DNA of 64,000 nt from Trichoplax sp. H2 (Eukaryota > Placozoa > Uniplacotomia > Trichoplacea): positions 310,001 to 374,000 of the forward strand of contig NOWV01000067.1 of the NCBI GenBank assembly GCA_003344405.1, read 5' to 3'. The position numbers and the translations under genes were made by a program. Below the pieces are notes generated by a model. That model made no database searches and was not told the DNA's origin. It worked only from the letters and a program-made list of their open reading frames with translations. Shown piece by piece: positions 12,501-24,500 of the stretch. How positions within the stretch are numbered: the first letter of the stretch is position 1; the number at the start of each line of letters is the position of its first letter.

Positions 12501-12873
12501 TTAACTATAGAGTTTATATTTAAATATATTATATAGAGTTGAATAAGTTCAGTATACTAAATAGAGAAGCTTATTTGTAAAATTTGTCTCTACATATACT
12601 TTTTCGTGCAGATTTTAAGTTAGAACTACAAAGTACTTTTCAATTTTAGTAATTTATCGATGATGAAGTTTCTAATATTTCATAGTAATTCAAGCCTAAA
12701 TGATATGATAGCTTCAAGTTTTAATTATTATCTATTAGGATTGCAACATATTATTCCGAGGCATTAAATCAATATTTATTTTGCAGTCTGTTTCAGAAAC
12801 TGCTAAACCTAACAGCTCTGCTAGAGACAATCATTTACGTGCACCGACATCTTCATGCTGTATAATATTTTAA
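294..12873 (+). CDS. NWD gene A: DUF4062-NACHT-WD40 protein with CaaX tail (5' partial)
   Basis: Predicted STAND-type NTPase of the NWD1/NWD2 family. Exons are 294-502, 5458-5809, 6048-10510, 10926-11006, 11108-11203, 11297-11332, 11528-11599, 11977-12327 and 12787-12873, about 1915 residues without the missing first exon. Order: DUF4062-like N-terminus, linker, NACHT with Walker A GPAGSGKT (6614-6637) and Walker B-like LLDGLDEL (near 6880-6905), helical region, WD40 repeats from about 8235 to 10460, then a 240-residue polar tail ending in CCIIF. In this family a repeat sensor usually gates nucleotide-driven assembly; the ligand here is unknown. Odd points: the N-terminal motif read as DMRWGVRDEATDDH in B and C is DTRMDHIYHRCYDDHY here, the conserved segment WLPPVRRIPPLLW is replaced, and there are six short 3' exons instead of one. 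The intact 4.4-kb frame argues against a pseudogene. A poly(A) signal AATAAA lies at 13055. Family assignment is confident; prenylation is inferred from the motif. Confidence 0.85.
503..5457. other. Large intron of gene A (about 5.0 kb), no gene recognised
   Basis: AT-rich, with stops in all frames on both strands. The longest open frame is antisense (2185-2499, 104 codons, no ATG start). No tRNA, tandem repeat or transposase was recognised. The intron sits at the same place as the 4.8-kb intron of gene B and the 1.4-kb intron of gene C. Confidence 0.6.
5458..5809 (+). CDS. Gene A exon: end of N-terminal domain and linker
   Basis: Starts ALLGQKYGYSPLP, matching TLIGQKYGYRPFP and TFLGQKYGYRPFP in B and C. 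It contains W-F-K-E-D and V-L-Q-S-I-S-S, the equivalent of W-F-K-K-D / I-L-Q-P-I-S-S. It begins at phase 0 and ends at phase 1 before GTAAG. Confidence 0.85.
6048..10510 (+). CDS. Gene A main exon: NACHT and WD40 repeats
   Basis: The acceptor TTAG at 6044-6047 was chosen because it gives RLDQEI, the same length as VTHREI in B. Walker A is GPAGSGKT. WD motifs such as VRVWNVTTG, TRIWDLATK, KTWNLSNL, KKWDLETG, IIWDMETR and CLWDFHQP follow. The donor ACG|GTATGT is phase 0. Without splicing there the frame stops at 10528 after T-V-C-T-C-L. Confidence 0.9.
10926..11006 (+). CDS. Gene A tail exon 1 (27 codons)
   Basis: Phase 0 at both ends, between a CATTAG acceptor and a GTAAGC donor. It encodes a polar peptide beginning AVKDLHIS and ending AREQN. 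No known domain. Confidence 0.65.
11108..11203 (+). CDS. Gene A tail exon 2 (32 codons)
   Basis: Phase 0 at both ends. It encodes an acidic, serine-rich peptide beginning FNEETPPLV and ending SRKSDDIK, followed by the donor AAG|GTATAC. Confidence 0.65.
11297..11332 (+). CDS. Gene A tail microexon (12 codons) with RRDS motif
   Basis: A 36-bp exon reading RRDSQAKEFNRD, phase 0 at both ends, between TTAAG and GTAAGT. RRDS fits the R-R-x-S consensus of PKA. The short length makes the call less certain than its neighbours. Confidence 0.55.
11528..11599 (+). CDS. Gene A tail exon 4 (24 codons) with RRLS motif
   Basis: Phase 0 at both ends, acceptor TTAG and donor GAC|GTAAGT. It begins EKMRRLSAQMSD. 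RRLS at 11537-11548 fits the R-R-x-S consensus. Confidence 0.65.
11977..12327 (+). CDS. Gene A tail exon 5 (117 codons), low complexity, RRNS motif
   Basis: Begins VISLRRNSGTSGREN; RRNS is at 11989-12000. The rest is rich in Asn, Ser, Ala, Thr and Gln with no recognisable fold, probably a disordered linker. The donor AAG|GTCAGA is weaker than the others. Reading through it would end the protein at 12384, so a CaaX-less end is possible here too. Confidence 0.65.
12787..12873 (+). CDS. Gene A last exon ending in CaaX box CIIF
   Basis: Acceptor TTTTGCAG, phase 0. It encodes 28 residues ending in TSSCCIIF and then TAA (12871-12873). Cys at -4 followed by Ile-Ile-Phe fits CaaX; terminal Phe is accepted by both farnesyl- and geranylgeranyltransferase-I in known substrates. 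The preceding Cys could be acylated. Confidence 0.7.
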   Translation, partial: SVSETAKPNSSARDNHLRAPTSSCCIIF

Positions 12874-13054
12874 AAGCTATGACAGGAAAAGCTAGAGCCA
12901 AAGAAGTATATATTATTTTACCCTTCATTTTTAACAAGGCGCGTGATCGTAACATTAAAAATCTGCCGAGAGTTAATATCAAGATCATTAATTATCTAAT
13001 TAACTCCTAAAAGGGTAATCTCTGGTACTTCTAAATTTAACCCATTAACCTCCT

Positions 13055-13060
13055 AATAAA
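13055..13060 (+). terminator. Candidate poly(A) signal AATAAA for gene A
   Basis: The first AATAAA after the gene A stop codon, 182 bp downstream. The position is plausible but rests on the hexamer alone in AT-rich DNA. Confidence 0.35.
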
Positions 13061-16000
13061 AAATACACAACAGCATCATATGGTATCAAAATATAGAAAA
13101 TGAGATGTACATGATGAAGATCATTTCTTTTTTATGTCTCTATATTATAAACTGGAATAAGCTGCTACACTCACGACAGTCAAAGATTAGAACAAAATTA
13201 ATCCGCAACTACGCCGTTATAAAATGTTCGAGTCTTTATTGTGGTGGTAAATATATAATGAAGAAATATCTTTATTAACTCTTTATCATTTCTTTATGAT
13301 ATAAATTTGATAAAATTGCAGCAATGCAGGTTTACAGCTGGAAAATTAATGATTGCGGTTTCAGAATAGATCTTAATTGCCTTTATTTCTACTTAAACTT
13401 CAATCATAAAACCGCTAAATAACTGTATAAAACTGCATAACTGAAATCTATGATTACCACTGTTAGATGCCGGTACTATTGTTATTATTGGTAAATATCA
13501 AGGATTAAATAGAGCTAGGCACGAAAGCTATTATTGTTGCATCCCCTATATCATAATCAGGGTTAGATGTATACTTCAAGCTTATAAGAAGTATATCAAT
13601 ATTTCTTTCTGCGTCTTTTATGCTTGATAATTTTTAAGCATTAAGATTCAAGGTTACTTTCGTTATAACAGTAATTTTTTCATTTTCCATCTCTATTCTT
13701 ACAAGTAAAGTAAATTCTATCCAGAATTCAGCAATACCAGCAGAAATATGGATACAATGATGACGTTGCCTATAATAAAATAGGACAAGATTATTAACAA
13801 GTGATCTATAATGAAGAGATCTCTAGACATCAAATCTATAGTATTTGGTGTTATTATTGATGACGTACTTTGAAAGTTAAGACTTAGACTGGGTTTGTTA
13901 TTCTTTCTTATTCTTGGTCTATTATTCCTTAAATTTACAATGAAAAGCTAGAAAATCGTCTTATTTAATCTGTAAATATAGCATTTTAAGTCTGTTTTGC
14001 CTCAATTTTAAATAATTCATAAGATATTAACAAATTGATAGGTAAAAAATATTTACCTAGAAAGTGTTCACGAATATTCCATTAATCGACTTTAAAACAA
14101 GGGATACTGGCTCATATCCTCCAATCTTACAGATTTATCATCGATCGAATTACACTAAAGCAAAAGGATGTTTTAGCAACTACTTGATTACTTCTTTTCT
14201 GCATTTTTTCATTTGTAATGATTCATACGGGTATGATAGAAATTAATATATGATAATATCAAAGATTATTAGCAGCTAAATATGGCAAATTCTATTGCTG
14301 ATCTAATTAATCAAATATAATTTACGATCACCAAGCAAATAGATGCTATAAGCCTTCGTCTACAATTATGATGAATATAGTTTCTAAAATTGTAGGATAG
14401 CTTTGTACTTTTTCTCTATGTATTTAAGAATTGTCTATAGGTGAGGAAAGGATTTGATTATCTACCATCTGGATTGTAAATACTTTATATTGATATTAAT
14501 ATGGTTTAAGTTTAACTTTCAATTCACTCGACGCAATTATGAAGTTGGTGTGGAGTAAAAAAATTGGTCTCCAATGTCATTCATCTACTAATGGTTGTAT
14601 AACTTTGATAATTTTTATCTGAAATAATTTATTAAACATTTTACTGCTGCGATTAAATTGGTTATTAGCTGTCGTTATATAATCGGAATTAAAGCAAAAA
14701 TTCTTAGTTGTAGCATCATTAGGAAAGGCAGAAGAGTAAGATATTTTGTTGTGAGAGAAGTGGGATGGCTTAGAAAATTCAGTTTATTATTTCTGAAGAT
14801 AATCGTTTTAGTTAAATTTGCATTAGTTTATAAATTTCAAATTTACAGATAACTCCTTAGACTATTTAAACTAGAATTAGTATAGAACAAATTCCCTCTA
14901 GATTTAGCTGATGTAAAAAGTTAGAGAGGATAAATAAAAGAATGTGCAATTATATTGGCAGAGAATTCTGATTAGAAATTCTTGACTTTAATCTATATTT
15001 CATTACTGATTGAATTGAAATAAATCTGAAATAGAATATTCAGAAAATCATCCTTCAGATTGGCAAATCTGGAAATAAAATGTCATCCAATGTGCGATAT
15101 TGAGTAAAATCTAAAAATATCTTCCTCCATCCTGTTGATTTCGATCTAACATAAGTTCAAGCTGATTTAAAGGACAATATTGTTGTAGAATGCTCCATTA
15201 AGTGTAATGATATAATTATCGGGTATTCTAGGTGCTATACTTCTCTCACTCTTCGGGATATAGATTTCTTACAAACCCCAGCTTTTACTCCCAGCAACAT
15301 AATGCGTAAATCTTAGAACTTTGAGCAGTTCATAGCTATATGTAGACTGTAATTGAAAATTCTGTGTTGGAATATGGGTGACTATATACAGGAGGGTGTT
15401 GAATCACTATTGATACTAGAGGTCAAAATAGATACGTAACTCAGATTAAGATATATTTAGTTTATCGTATGGCTACTGGTAGAAATAATATCTACTTGAA
15501 TGCTGTAGCTGTTATCATATTGGATTATAGATGGTCCGCTGTAAAATTTTGTTTTTAATAACAGATTGTAAAGGTAGAATGAGATAGAATAAGGTATAAG
15601 GTATAAAATAGAATATTGCTGTGCTGATTATTACTGCAAATACTACGAAGAGCATTTAAGCAGGGAATTTTAGATTATTTAGTAGTTCTATCTAGATGTC
15701 TTTCTAGTAGTCATATTCGGCTATAGTAGAATTGTGTGAAGATTATCTTTGTATAGAGGTCCAATAAAGTTCTATTCCTATGAATTTTAGAATTTCGTGA
15801 TCTATTATATCACATGACAGGAGGGAACATTTACTAACTTTCTGAAAATTCTGGAAGATATCTCACAACAGCATTATAAGATATTGCATTCACCTTTTAC
15901 TTTGTATTAACTACGTGATCAAGAATTAATTGCATAGCAAAATCCCCGATTGGTCCCTAAAGAACCACGATATGGAAATTGCCTTGAACACGAATTTTCT

Positions 16001-18008
16001 TCGAATCACTAGATCATAGAACGAAATTTAATCCTAACTTAAATCGACCCACCATTCGTCTCAACGAGCCTTACATTAATGATACAAATTTGCACTGATA
16101 AAAATAAAAATAAGCTTGATTTATTTATAGGAGAATAAATAAACACAATCTTTGCTCGGATAGAATTATGCAAATCCGAAATTAGTGGAAGCATTCATAT
16201 CTACAGATATAGAATAATACTAAAATAAAATTAGAGTTACATTATACTATGATCGCCTAGTTTACTAAATCAGAAAAGGTAAGATATTTTTATTATGGAA
16301 TTTAATTAAATTGAGAATCATTGATAAGGTGAATGAGATGACTAGATGTAGTATCATGAATTATGCTGATAATTCTCGTACAGGATATAAATTGAGAAGC
16401 ATAAGCAAAGTGTACGAGTTCAGTACAGTCAAGATCATTTGTCCTTACAGGAAATATTGAGAACAGTTTTGTCATAATCTCTTTTTTTCAGATTCAAACA
16501 GCTGGCATGTAAGATGCTCTAAGCTACAAGAATATCTTTTAAAAGTATTTAGATTTTGACTTTGTCTTTATTAGCTAATATTTACTGTTTCGGTGTATAG
16601 GTAACAAAGGGTATAGCTATGTTTACTAACCTTAGTTAAAATTAGTTCAGAAAGCTGAACAATAGACTGATATGATGACGATATAGCAAGGATATACTCA
16701 TTTATCAATCTGCTATTAAACAGCAAGCTTGGGAATTTTTATTTCTGATCGATAAATAACGGATAAGTTTAATATGACGCAAAATTCTTGCTGGATATTA
16801 TTAAATTATGCTGTTGCTATGGTACTCGTTTTAATTAAGAGCTGTTAATGTCAATAAAACAGAAAGTAATGACCTTAGATATAATATAAATAATTAATAG
16901 TTTCTTGATTAAAGTATTTAGCAATGATAGATTAGAACTCAAAAAGTTTCTGTTATAAATAATAATCAATAAGATTTAGCAATGTGTTTCTTATTGTAGT
17001 ATTATTTAGCTAAATCACACAAATCAATTTGGGTATCTTTCTCTCTAAAAATATTCAATCTAATAACTTGGCAATATTTTAGTAATTACTACGATGAACA
17101 GATGTTGTGAATGGCAAAGAGCTAATGTTATTTCTAACTTGGTAAGTTATTTTTTCAATGCTAAGAACGCCAATTCTAGCCTAGATAATCATTATGATAG
17201 AAAATAATAATAAAACTAAATAAATTGGAATAGCAATAATAGCATTAATAGGTTGTTTCTTCATATTGCCATGTGTGATATATACCAATCGCGAGATTCC
17301 AAATTTTAGAAAAATAAGGGCTTTATTGAATCTTATACAAAGATCAACTACACACAGCTCTACATTAGCCGAATACTACTACTAAAGACTTCTACAACGA
17401 ACTCACAGAATAATCTAAAGTTGCATGCTTTTATACTTTCTGTAGCATTCGCAGCTACAATTCTCGTGGCAACCTTTTACTTTATTTTACTCATAATTAA
17501 ATTATTCTTAGTAAGACTATTCTACTGCGGACCATCATTAATCCAATATGGATACGACTACAGTACTTACGTAGACATTATTCACACCAGCCAAAGTACA
17601 ATGAATTAACCATATCCTAATATATGATTTACAGTTCTATTTTTACCTATAGCCTTATTAGTAACTCAACAGCTTACTGTATATAGTCATCTGTACTCTA
17701 GCACAGAGTCTCTACCACTACAGTCTATAGCTATAGCTACCAAATATCTCTTAGGATAAATATCTACCGTACATTATACTACACATGGCTAACAGTCTAC
17801 AATCACAATACTAAGTTACGTTACACCATGATAGGAAAGGATGGAATGGTATCGATAAAATAGTAAGTAGTCAATTGATATGGTAACTTGGTTTTTACGT
17901 AAATAATAGCTTTATAAAAATCTGTCTTGATATAGCTGATAGTATCGTTATGATTAGATGTAATTCATCTATATTTATTATAATTGAACGGGCTGATTGA
18001 GTTTCTAG

Positions 18009-18031
18009 TAGTGTATTGATATAATACACTA
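18009..18031. repeat. Perfect 9-bp inverted repeat, 5-nt loop
   Basis: TAGTGTATT and AATACACTA flank GATAT. No function is evident; such palindromes occur by chance in AT-rich DNA. Confidence 0.6.
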
Positions 18032-20886
18032 ATAATCCGCGTCAAAAATGAACTATAATACTTACGATTGAGAAGTTTTAACTTAATATAGGAATGGACT
18101 CATTCTTATCTTATATTTTACTTTCATATACTGAAAAAGCCTACAGTATAAGAGCATACACTTGTTTATTCAAATATGGGTAGCGTAATCAAATTAGATA
18201 TTTTTTACGTTTCAACGATATTGAGAAACCATTAAGGCTATCAATTGAATAGCAAATGGTAACCTGATAGACTAAATTAAAACAATCATGATAGGTGATT
18301 GTTAAAGTCTTAATAACGTCCGTAATGTTCATCGTTACTTTCATTTACGGGTATCATAATTCATTAATTGTAAGTAGGATGCTTTGCCTAAACATAAGGT
18401 ATCCTCACATTGTTATCTTTAATTTATGAGATGCAAGGCTGCATTATCACTTAGCACATTACGATTGTACTATTTAAATAACGATCAATTGTTGTAGCTA
18501 TCGTGCTATTACTATTATTTTATGACCATTATTTAATTTCGTTAGAGATATTATGATAACAACAGATGAAATGATTGTCTCTATCATTGGTATTATAAGT
18601 AGTTAGTATGACTGAAGAAAGAATAAGACCAATTCTATGCAGTAATTAAAACTTAATTACAACAGTATTCATTCTCATTGCAACAAATTTAAGTGGAGCC
18701 TGAAGGTATCTTTTGTCGAATAATATTTTCATCAACATAGGCAAAATGAGTCCTAGTAGAAATGAGTATTGACGATGCAATGATATCATAGTATCAACGC
18801 ATAAGTCTATTTTGAGAATAAGTAACCATTTCATGGATCATCAGTACAGTAGATATCTATTGATTTGTATCTTAGAACAATAAACAATAATATATGAATA
18901 GCTATCTCGCATAGGCTGAATTTATAAACAAGATTGATCTAGGCTAGTATTGAAATATTATGGTCACTATCTTAATAATAAACTTTTCAAGATTATAAAG
19001 ATGAAATCTAGGGCGAGAAAAGGGTTAATTAAATCTCTTTTTAGTTACTATATTGACATTATTAATTTAGATATAAACTTATTTCTAGTTTATTACTATA
19101 TTTTATCTTATTTTTTCTTTTACTAACTACACCGAATTAGCTAAATTAGGTAAGGCCAGTTTTGCACTAGTCTTACGCATATTGGCAAATGTTGTTTTAT
19201 TTATTATACGTGGTATAGCTTTATATTCTGTTAAATCTAATGCTTACTGTGGAGGAGGGAGGTATCAATGCAGCTGAGATTTTCCCTTCTAGTCTAGGGT
19301 ATTATACTGACCTTCAACACGGAAAGGGTGTGCAGCGGTTTCATATTTTGAATAGATCACTTGGAATACTCCAATTTCATAATTAGTAATACCTTACTAT
19401 AACAATAGCAAATAACAAAAATTTAATTTCCATGGATAAGATATATAAATCAAACATAAGTATCGAGATGGATAAGTTTAGAAATAGCCATTTACTGAAG
19501 TAATATAATATAGGTATTGAAATGAGTATTAATCATCTGTCAAGATTGATCGAATTAATAGTCATGGTGAAGTTGCATCGATAAAAGTATTTCATTATTC
19601 TACATGAAAATAAGCTGTTATAATTACAATTTTATACAGATGAGTTTTTTCTTCTTTTCCATCATCATTTAAATGACTATTGATAGAAGGAAAACAATAG
19701 CTTCAAGAATAACATCATCATCGTAATCATTAATGTTAACGAGGAAGATGAAATTATTGATCGGTTTTAATTTGGACAGGTCTCAACCACGAATAGACAC
19801 TATTATCGACTTGAATAAGTCAAAGAAACATCGATTAGATGTCACTTGTATAAATTCGAGATTTAATAATTCTAACTCTACCTCAAAAGAGTCAGAAGTT
19901 GTCTTTTTATCCTCCCATCATAGCTGCTTGCCCAGTTTCTGTATTGTCTTGGTTACTATAGTAACCATATCCGGTCATGACTAGGCAAGGCGGACTTGAT
20001 AACCAATTCTATTGCAATATTCTGCTGCTATGCTCTAGTATAGAATGCTAACATGTGAAAGAGTAGTTCGATTATGTCGCTTCGTCGATCTTATTGACAA
20101 ATACGAGTCTTTTCCATAGTTGATGAAATATCTTACAACCTATTAAGAATGTACAGTAATTGCTAGTTTAAAAATTGATTTAAATTCTTGTGAAGGCTGA
20201 GAAATTCATCTGTCGCATCGGAGAAATTATGACTAGGTAAAGACTATTTGGATGATACAAGTCAAGCAATATTTGTGGAAAAGTTTGATGACCAATATTG
20301 TTTAAGATTATCAGACTTATTTACTGATCTTAATTTTATAAATAAGTAAGAGAGGAGGAGTAAATCGTATTTTTCTTTCTAAACAGCATCTTTTACGTTA
20401 AATGATTGCGTCGAACTAACTGTCCCCAATAGGTATTAGCATTAACACGATTAGTATTGATACGCTAGAGTATTCTGGAAGGGAAAAATTGGATTTCATG
20501 GAGATTTAATTCAGGTGATTATCGACGGCGAAATTGGAAAGAAATATCAAGGTGAAATAAATTGAGTTATAATCGCAATAAGTCACATTATGATTGGTAA
20601 TGATTGTTCCTAACCATACAAGAGATATCCAACTGTGATACAGTACATGTTGACTAATGGAAGTTTATTTACGTTCCGATTTTAGTTGTGACTTTTTGAC
20701 TTGACAAAATAGGACAGTATCATTTTAAAATGTTATCCTAATTATGGAGAATGATCCATTTCCTTCAAAATACAATTAAATAAGCATAAGTTGTGCAAGA
20801 TCTTATCACGTTTTTTCTTAATAGAATTTTTACTCACATTGATAAATAGACCAAAACACCTTTAAATAGACACACGTATAGATATG

Positions 20887-20908
20887 GAGAGAGAGAGAGA
20901 GAGAGAGA
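20887..20908. repeat. GA microsatellite (11 units)
   Basis: An uninterrupted GA run about 560 bp upstream of the gene B start codon. It could act as a purine-rich promoter element, but only the repeat itself is seen. Confidence 0.9.
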
Positions 20909-21464
20909 TTGAAGGATGCAATGTTTTTGTAAATGACGATTGTTTTACTCGTGTAAATTATAACGATTTTGCTTGTAATTGTCAACTTTTTCTTGTTGAT
21001 TTTATTTAATTTTCTATGCTAGAATCCAATTTATTAACATATTCAACTTCCTTAGCTTATACTGTTACATTAGAAATAGAAAGGTAGAATCTATTACATT
21101 TGATCGCTTTTTCTCTCTAATCTGATGTCTTCATGTCCTTATATTTATTGTTATCTGTATCAAACAACAAAATCCAGTAGCATCATTTTGTCTGCTCTAT
21201 AGCTATTACCGTTAGTGATTAGTAGCCTATTAAATTCTCTCCTTGACTTTCTTTTATATTTTTAATCTAATATGTGATCTGGTTATAGCTTAATCATATT
21301 TTAAAAATTCGATTTAGGTCAATTGTGCCAATCATTGATCAATTTTAAGAACAATTTTAAGGGATTTGCCGTGGATTGGCTACTTATTGGCAATCTATTC
21401 TTGCTACAGCAATCATTCAAGTCATTTTGATTGGGCTATTGATCGATTCTCATCATTAATAACT

Positions 21465-21573
21465 ATGGAATCTAATGATGATATTATTCAGTCTATTCTA
21501 TCCGGTAATATGATCAATCTCCCATCCAAAAGATCTCAAACTGTACGAGCGTTTATTAGCTCTACTTTTACTG
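21465..21573 (+). CDS. Gene B exon 1: start of DUF4062-like domain
   Basis: Begins MESNDDIIQ and ends RAFISSTFT, phase 1 before GTAAGT. It matches the gene C first exon in length (109 against 106 bp), phase and ending. Confidence 0.8.
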
Positions 21574-24500
21574 GTAAGTTAGAATTGTAGAATTTTGCTG
21601 CTATCAATCATCGATTTTAGCATTAACTGTATCCAATTCTAGAGTATGTCACAAAAAAACTTCATTGAAATTTCAACGTCAAGTTGAATTGCTGTGATAT
21701 TTTAACTTCAAAAAGTTAGTTGCTTTCGTATATTTTTCGGTCTGATTAAATTAAGAATTTTTGCATTAATACTCTAATTTAAGTTTAAGTTACGTACACT
21801 ATAAAAAATCATAACAAAGATGAATTGATGCAATAGGGGATTCCTTGACACATTTAGTTGAAAAGTACGTTTTCATTGTCGTATTAATTGCTCGTACGAG
21901 TATTCTATCAACTCCCACTCAGTGGTTTGATTTTTTTTATCCCCAGTGGTTGATAAAAGATTTCTGAAGCTATAATTTGGCTCTAGATTGCATCTAAATA
22001 GTAATATTTCTGTTCTTATGACACCTGAGATATTCATAATATCAAGACTAAAAAATTATCCAAAGTAGATTTTAAATTACACTAATTTCATACAAATCTA
22101 TTTCTTGAACTCTCGCATTCAGTCCGTTACCATCATAAAATTTTGTTAATGAAACTCAACATTCGTCAAACTTTACTAATGCTTGATTATGAATTTATTT
22201 TGATCTATATTTGCCATTTGATGTCATAAATAATTTTTCTTTCATTATTGATCAATGCAGACATGACTTTAACAGTTGTTTTTCAAAGTATTTCTAACAG
22301 ATTGATGCTCTTCTTGCATCTATAGCAGTTTTATTTCAACTGTTTAAATCTCATTCCCCATACCTTTTCAATAAATTCTTACTCATAGTCTACGAATACA
22401 ATAAATTCTATTATTTAAATTAAAATTTAGACACAAAACTAGAACGCAATGCCATCATGAAGGATATCTACTCTAGACTTAAAGAATACTGTCGAAGTCG
22501 TCATGGATTAGATTTTCAATTAGTTGATATGAGATGGGGAGTTCGTGATGAAGCAACCGATGATCATATTACAACCGAATTATGCCTAAAAGAAATTGAA
22601 CTATGCCAGAAGATCTCTATTGGGCCTAATTTTGTGGTAAGTCAAGGATTTGTATTGCAGTACGGTATCTGACAGATACGCTTTTATGCTATTACAATTC
22701 AATATGGCGCATAGTTCCTCAACCACAGACTGAAAAAGCATTCTCATCCACTATTATCAAAGTCGCAGTGTCGATTAGAATGAGGATCGATTAACACAGC
22801 TATTAATCTTCCACAGATAGCAATATAATGTACTACTATCTTCGTTCACATAACGATGTCAACTTTTCTTGACCTTCTTCTTACTACTTCCGCTTCGAGA
22901 ATAATACGTACAAAGACAAGTAAGACAGTTTAACTATATCGCTGTGCTTTCAAATTGAACAAGCCCAAAGCAATTCTTGAGTATTAATATTAAAGTAGCA
23001 AGATAAGTATCATCAATGTTAGTGATTTACTTTACATAGAATTTATGAGAAAATTATTTACTAATTACGTTTTGCATTTTTGGCATGATTTTTATACAAT
23101 TTAAGTTGCAATAACGACAGGGTTAATTTTAGGTAGTTTTATTCATTTAAATCGCTCTGTGTACTCCCTTTAGCCTAATTTTAATGAATATTGCAAGAAT
23201 TGGTTGATATATTCGCTACTACATTTTCATGTTTAATTAAACTTTATTTATTTACGAGAAGGCTTAGCCTAGTAGTTATAATGTCGTGGATAGGTGGATA
23301 AAAGAGAGATAGAGACCTTCACTAAGTTATTTTTAATTGGATCAACTAAGCATAAGTACCGTACCCTATAATTTCATCGATGCATTGAATTAGTCTAGAC
23401 CATTTTTTAGTTCTTGAATCTTTCTTTAGCCATGTTTACCTTAACAGAAATTATTATAATTTGTCGATAGTTAGGGTAGGGTTAGGCGAAAATTGTCGAT
23501 CAAAAATGTTTTAGCCAGAATCGTTCTAATACTAGCGATATATAAACAGTTCTTTTGGCTTTTAGTCTTCGTTTTTATACGACTATTCTAGCATCAGTAA
23601 TTATAATTTTTGTTGATATGTAGAATTGAGTTCGATCACATTCTTCGCTATAAAATAATTGAAATAGGCTGGAACTTCTACTGAGGGTATAATTACATTT
23701 CTTTGGTAAAAGTTGCTTAAGGTTAACCTTCATTTTCGATTATTATTATTGGAAATTGGGCACTTATTTTAAGATTTATAGGCATCATCAACGCATTTCG
23801 GCAATTTTATTTCATTTTTAGTCTTGGATAAATTTTACCAACTAATCTTAATTGTATGGATTTTGTGACTCGTAATCTTCAGCTATCATCTTTTTTACGG
23901 CAATCTTTTCCCTGGATATAAATAATATTAAGTTCAGTGGTAGCTGTAATTTCACATAACGGAATTCATGAATACATCTAGCAACTGCAGATAGTAACCT
24001 TCCCTTCATTATTAATCTAGTTAGCGTCTGTTTAGCCTAGTGTTTCCAATTTTAATGATTTAGAGAATATACTTAGACACTACCTTTCGTTTGAAGCCTT
24101 CCTTTGAGCTTTGATATTTTGCCGTCATGACGATATCGTAATCCTTGTAGTGAACATGTAGAAAGACATTGTGGTTACTAATTTTTTTCTTTTCATGCGT
24201 ATTTTTATATCTCGGGCTCGGGTTAGTCATTACAATTTTATTAATGCAAATGTACATTTCGACTGTTTGCCTTAGTTTTAATTTTTCTTTTTTAGTATGT
24301 ATTCAAAATCATATCTATATATATTAAATGAGTTAAGACACAAAATCATTGCTGAGTTATCGTTGGATATATTTTAGTTGATTGAGTTAGCAATGGTTTT
24401 AATTTTATTGGTGCATCAAAATTATTTAGTCAGTTGGATGCCTTTTAAGTCGTTATTAAGATTTTGATAGACGATTAATTAGTGGAATGTACTAGTCATT

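Larger units (their letters stand above)
12874..21464. other. Intergenic region between NWD genes A and B (8.6 kb)
   Basis: No convincing gene on either strand; open frames are short and have no recognisable domains. It holds a candidate poly(A) signal for gene A (13055-13060), a short hydrophobic frame in G-poor DNA (17421-17609), a perfect 9-bp hairpin (18009-18031) and a GA microsatellite (20887-20908). Confidence 0.6.

Noticed and set aside
19733-19984. 83-codon frame in the A-B intergenic region
   Set aside because: Low-complexity Ser/Asn/Lys composition, no domain, no splice sites that place it in a gene.
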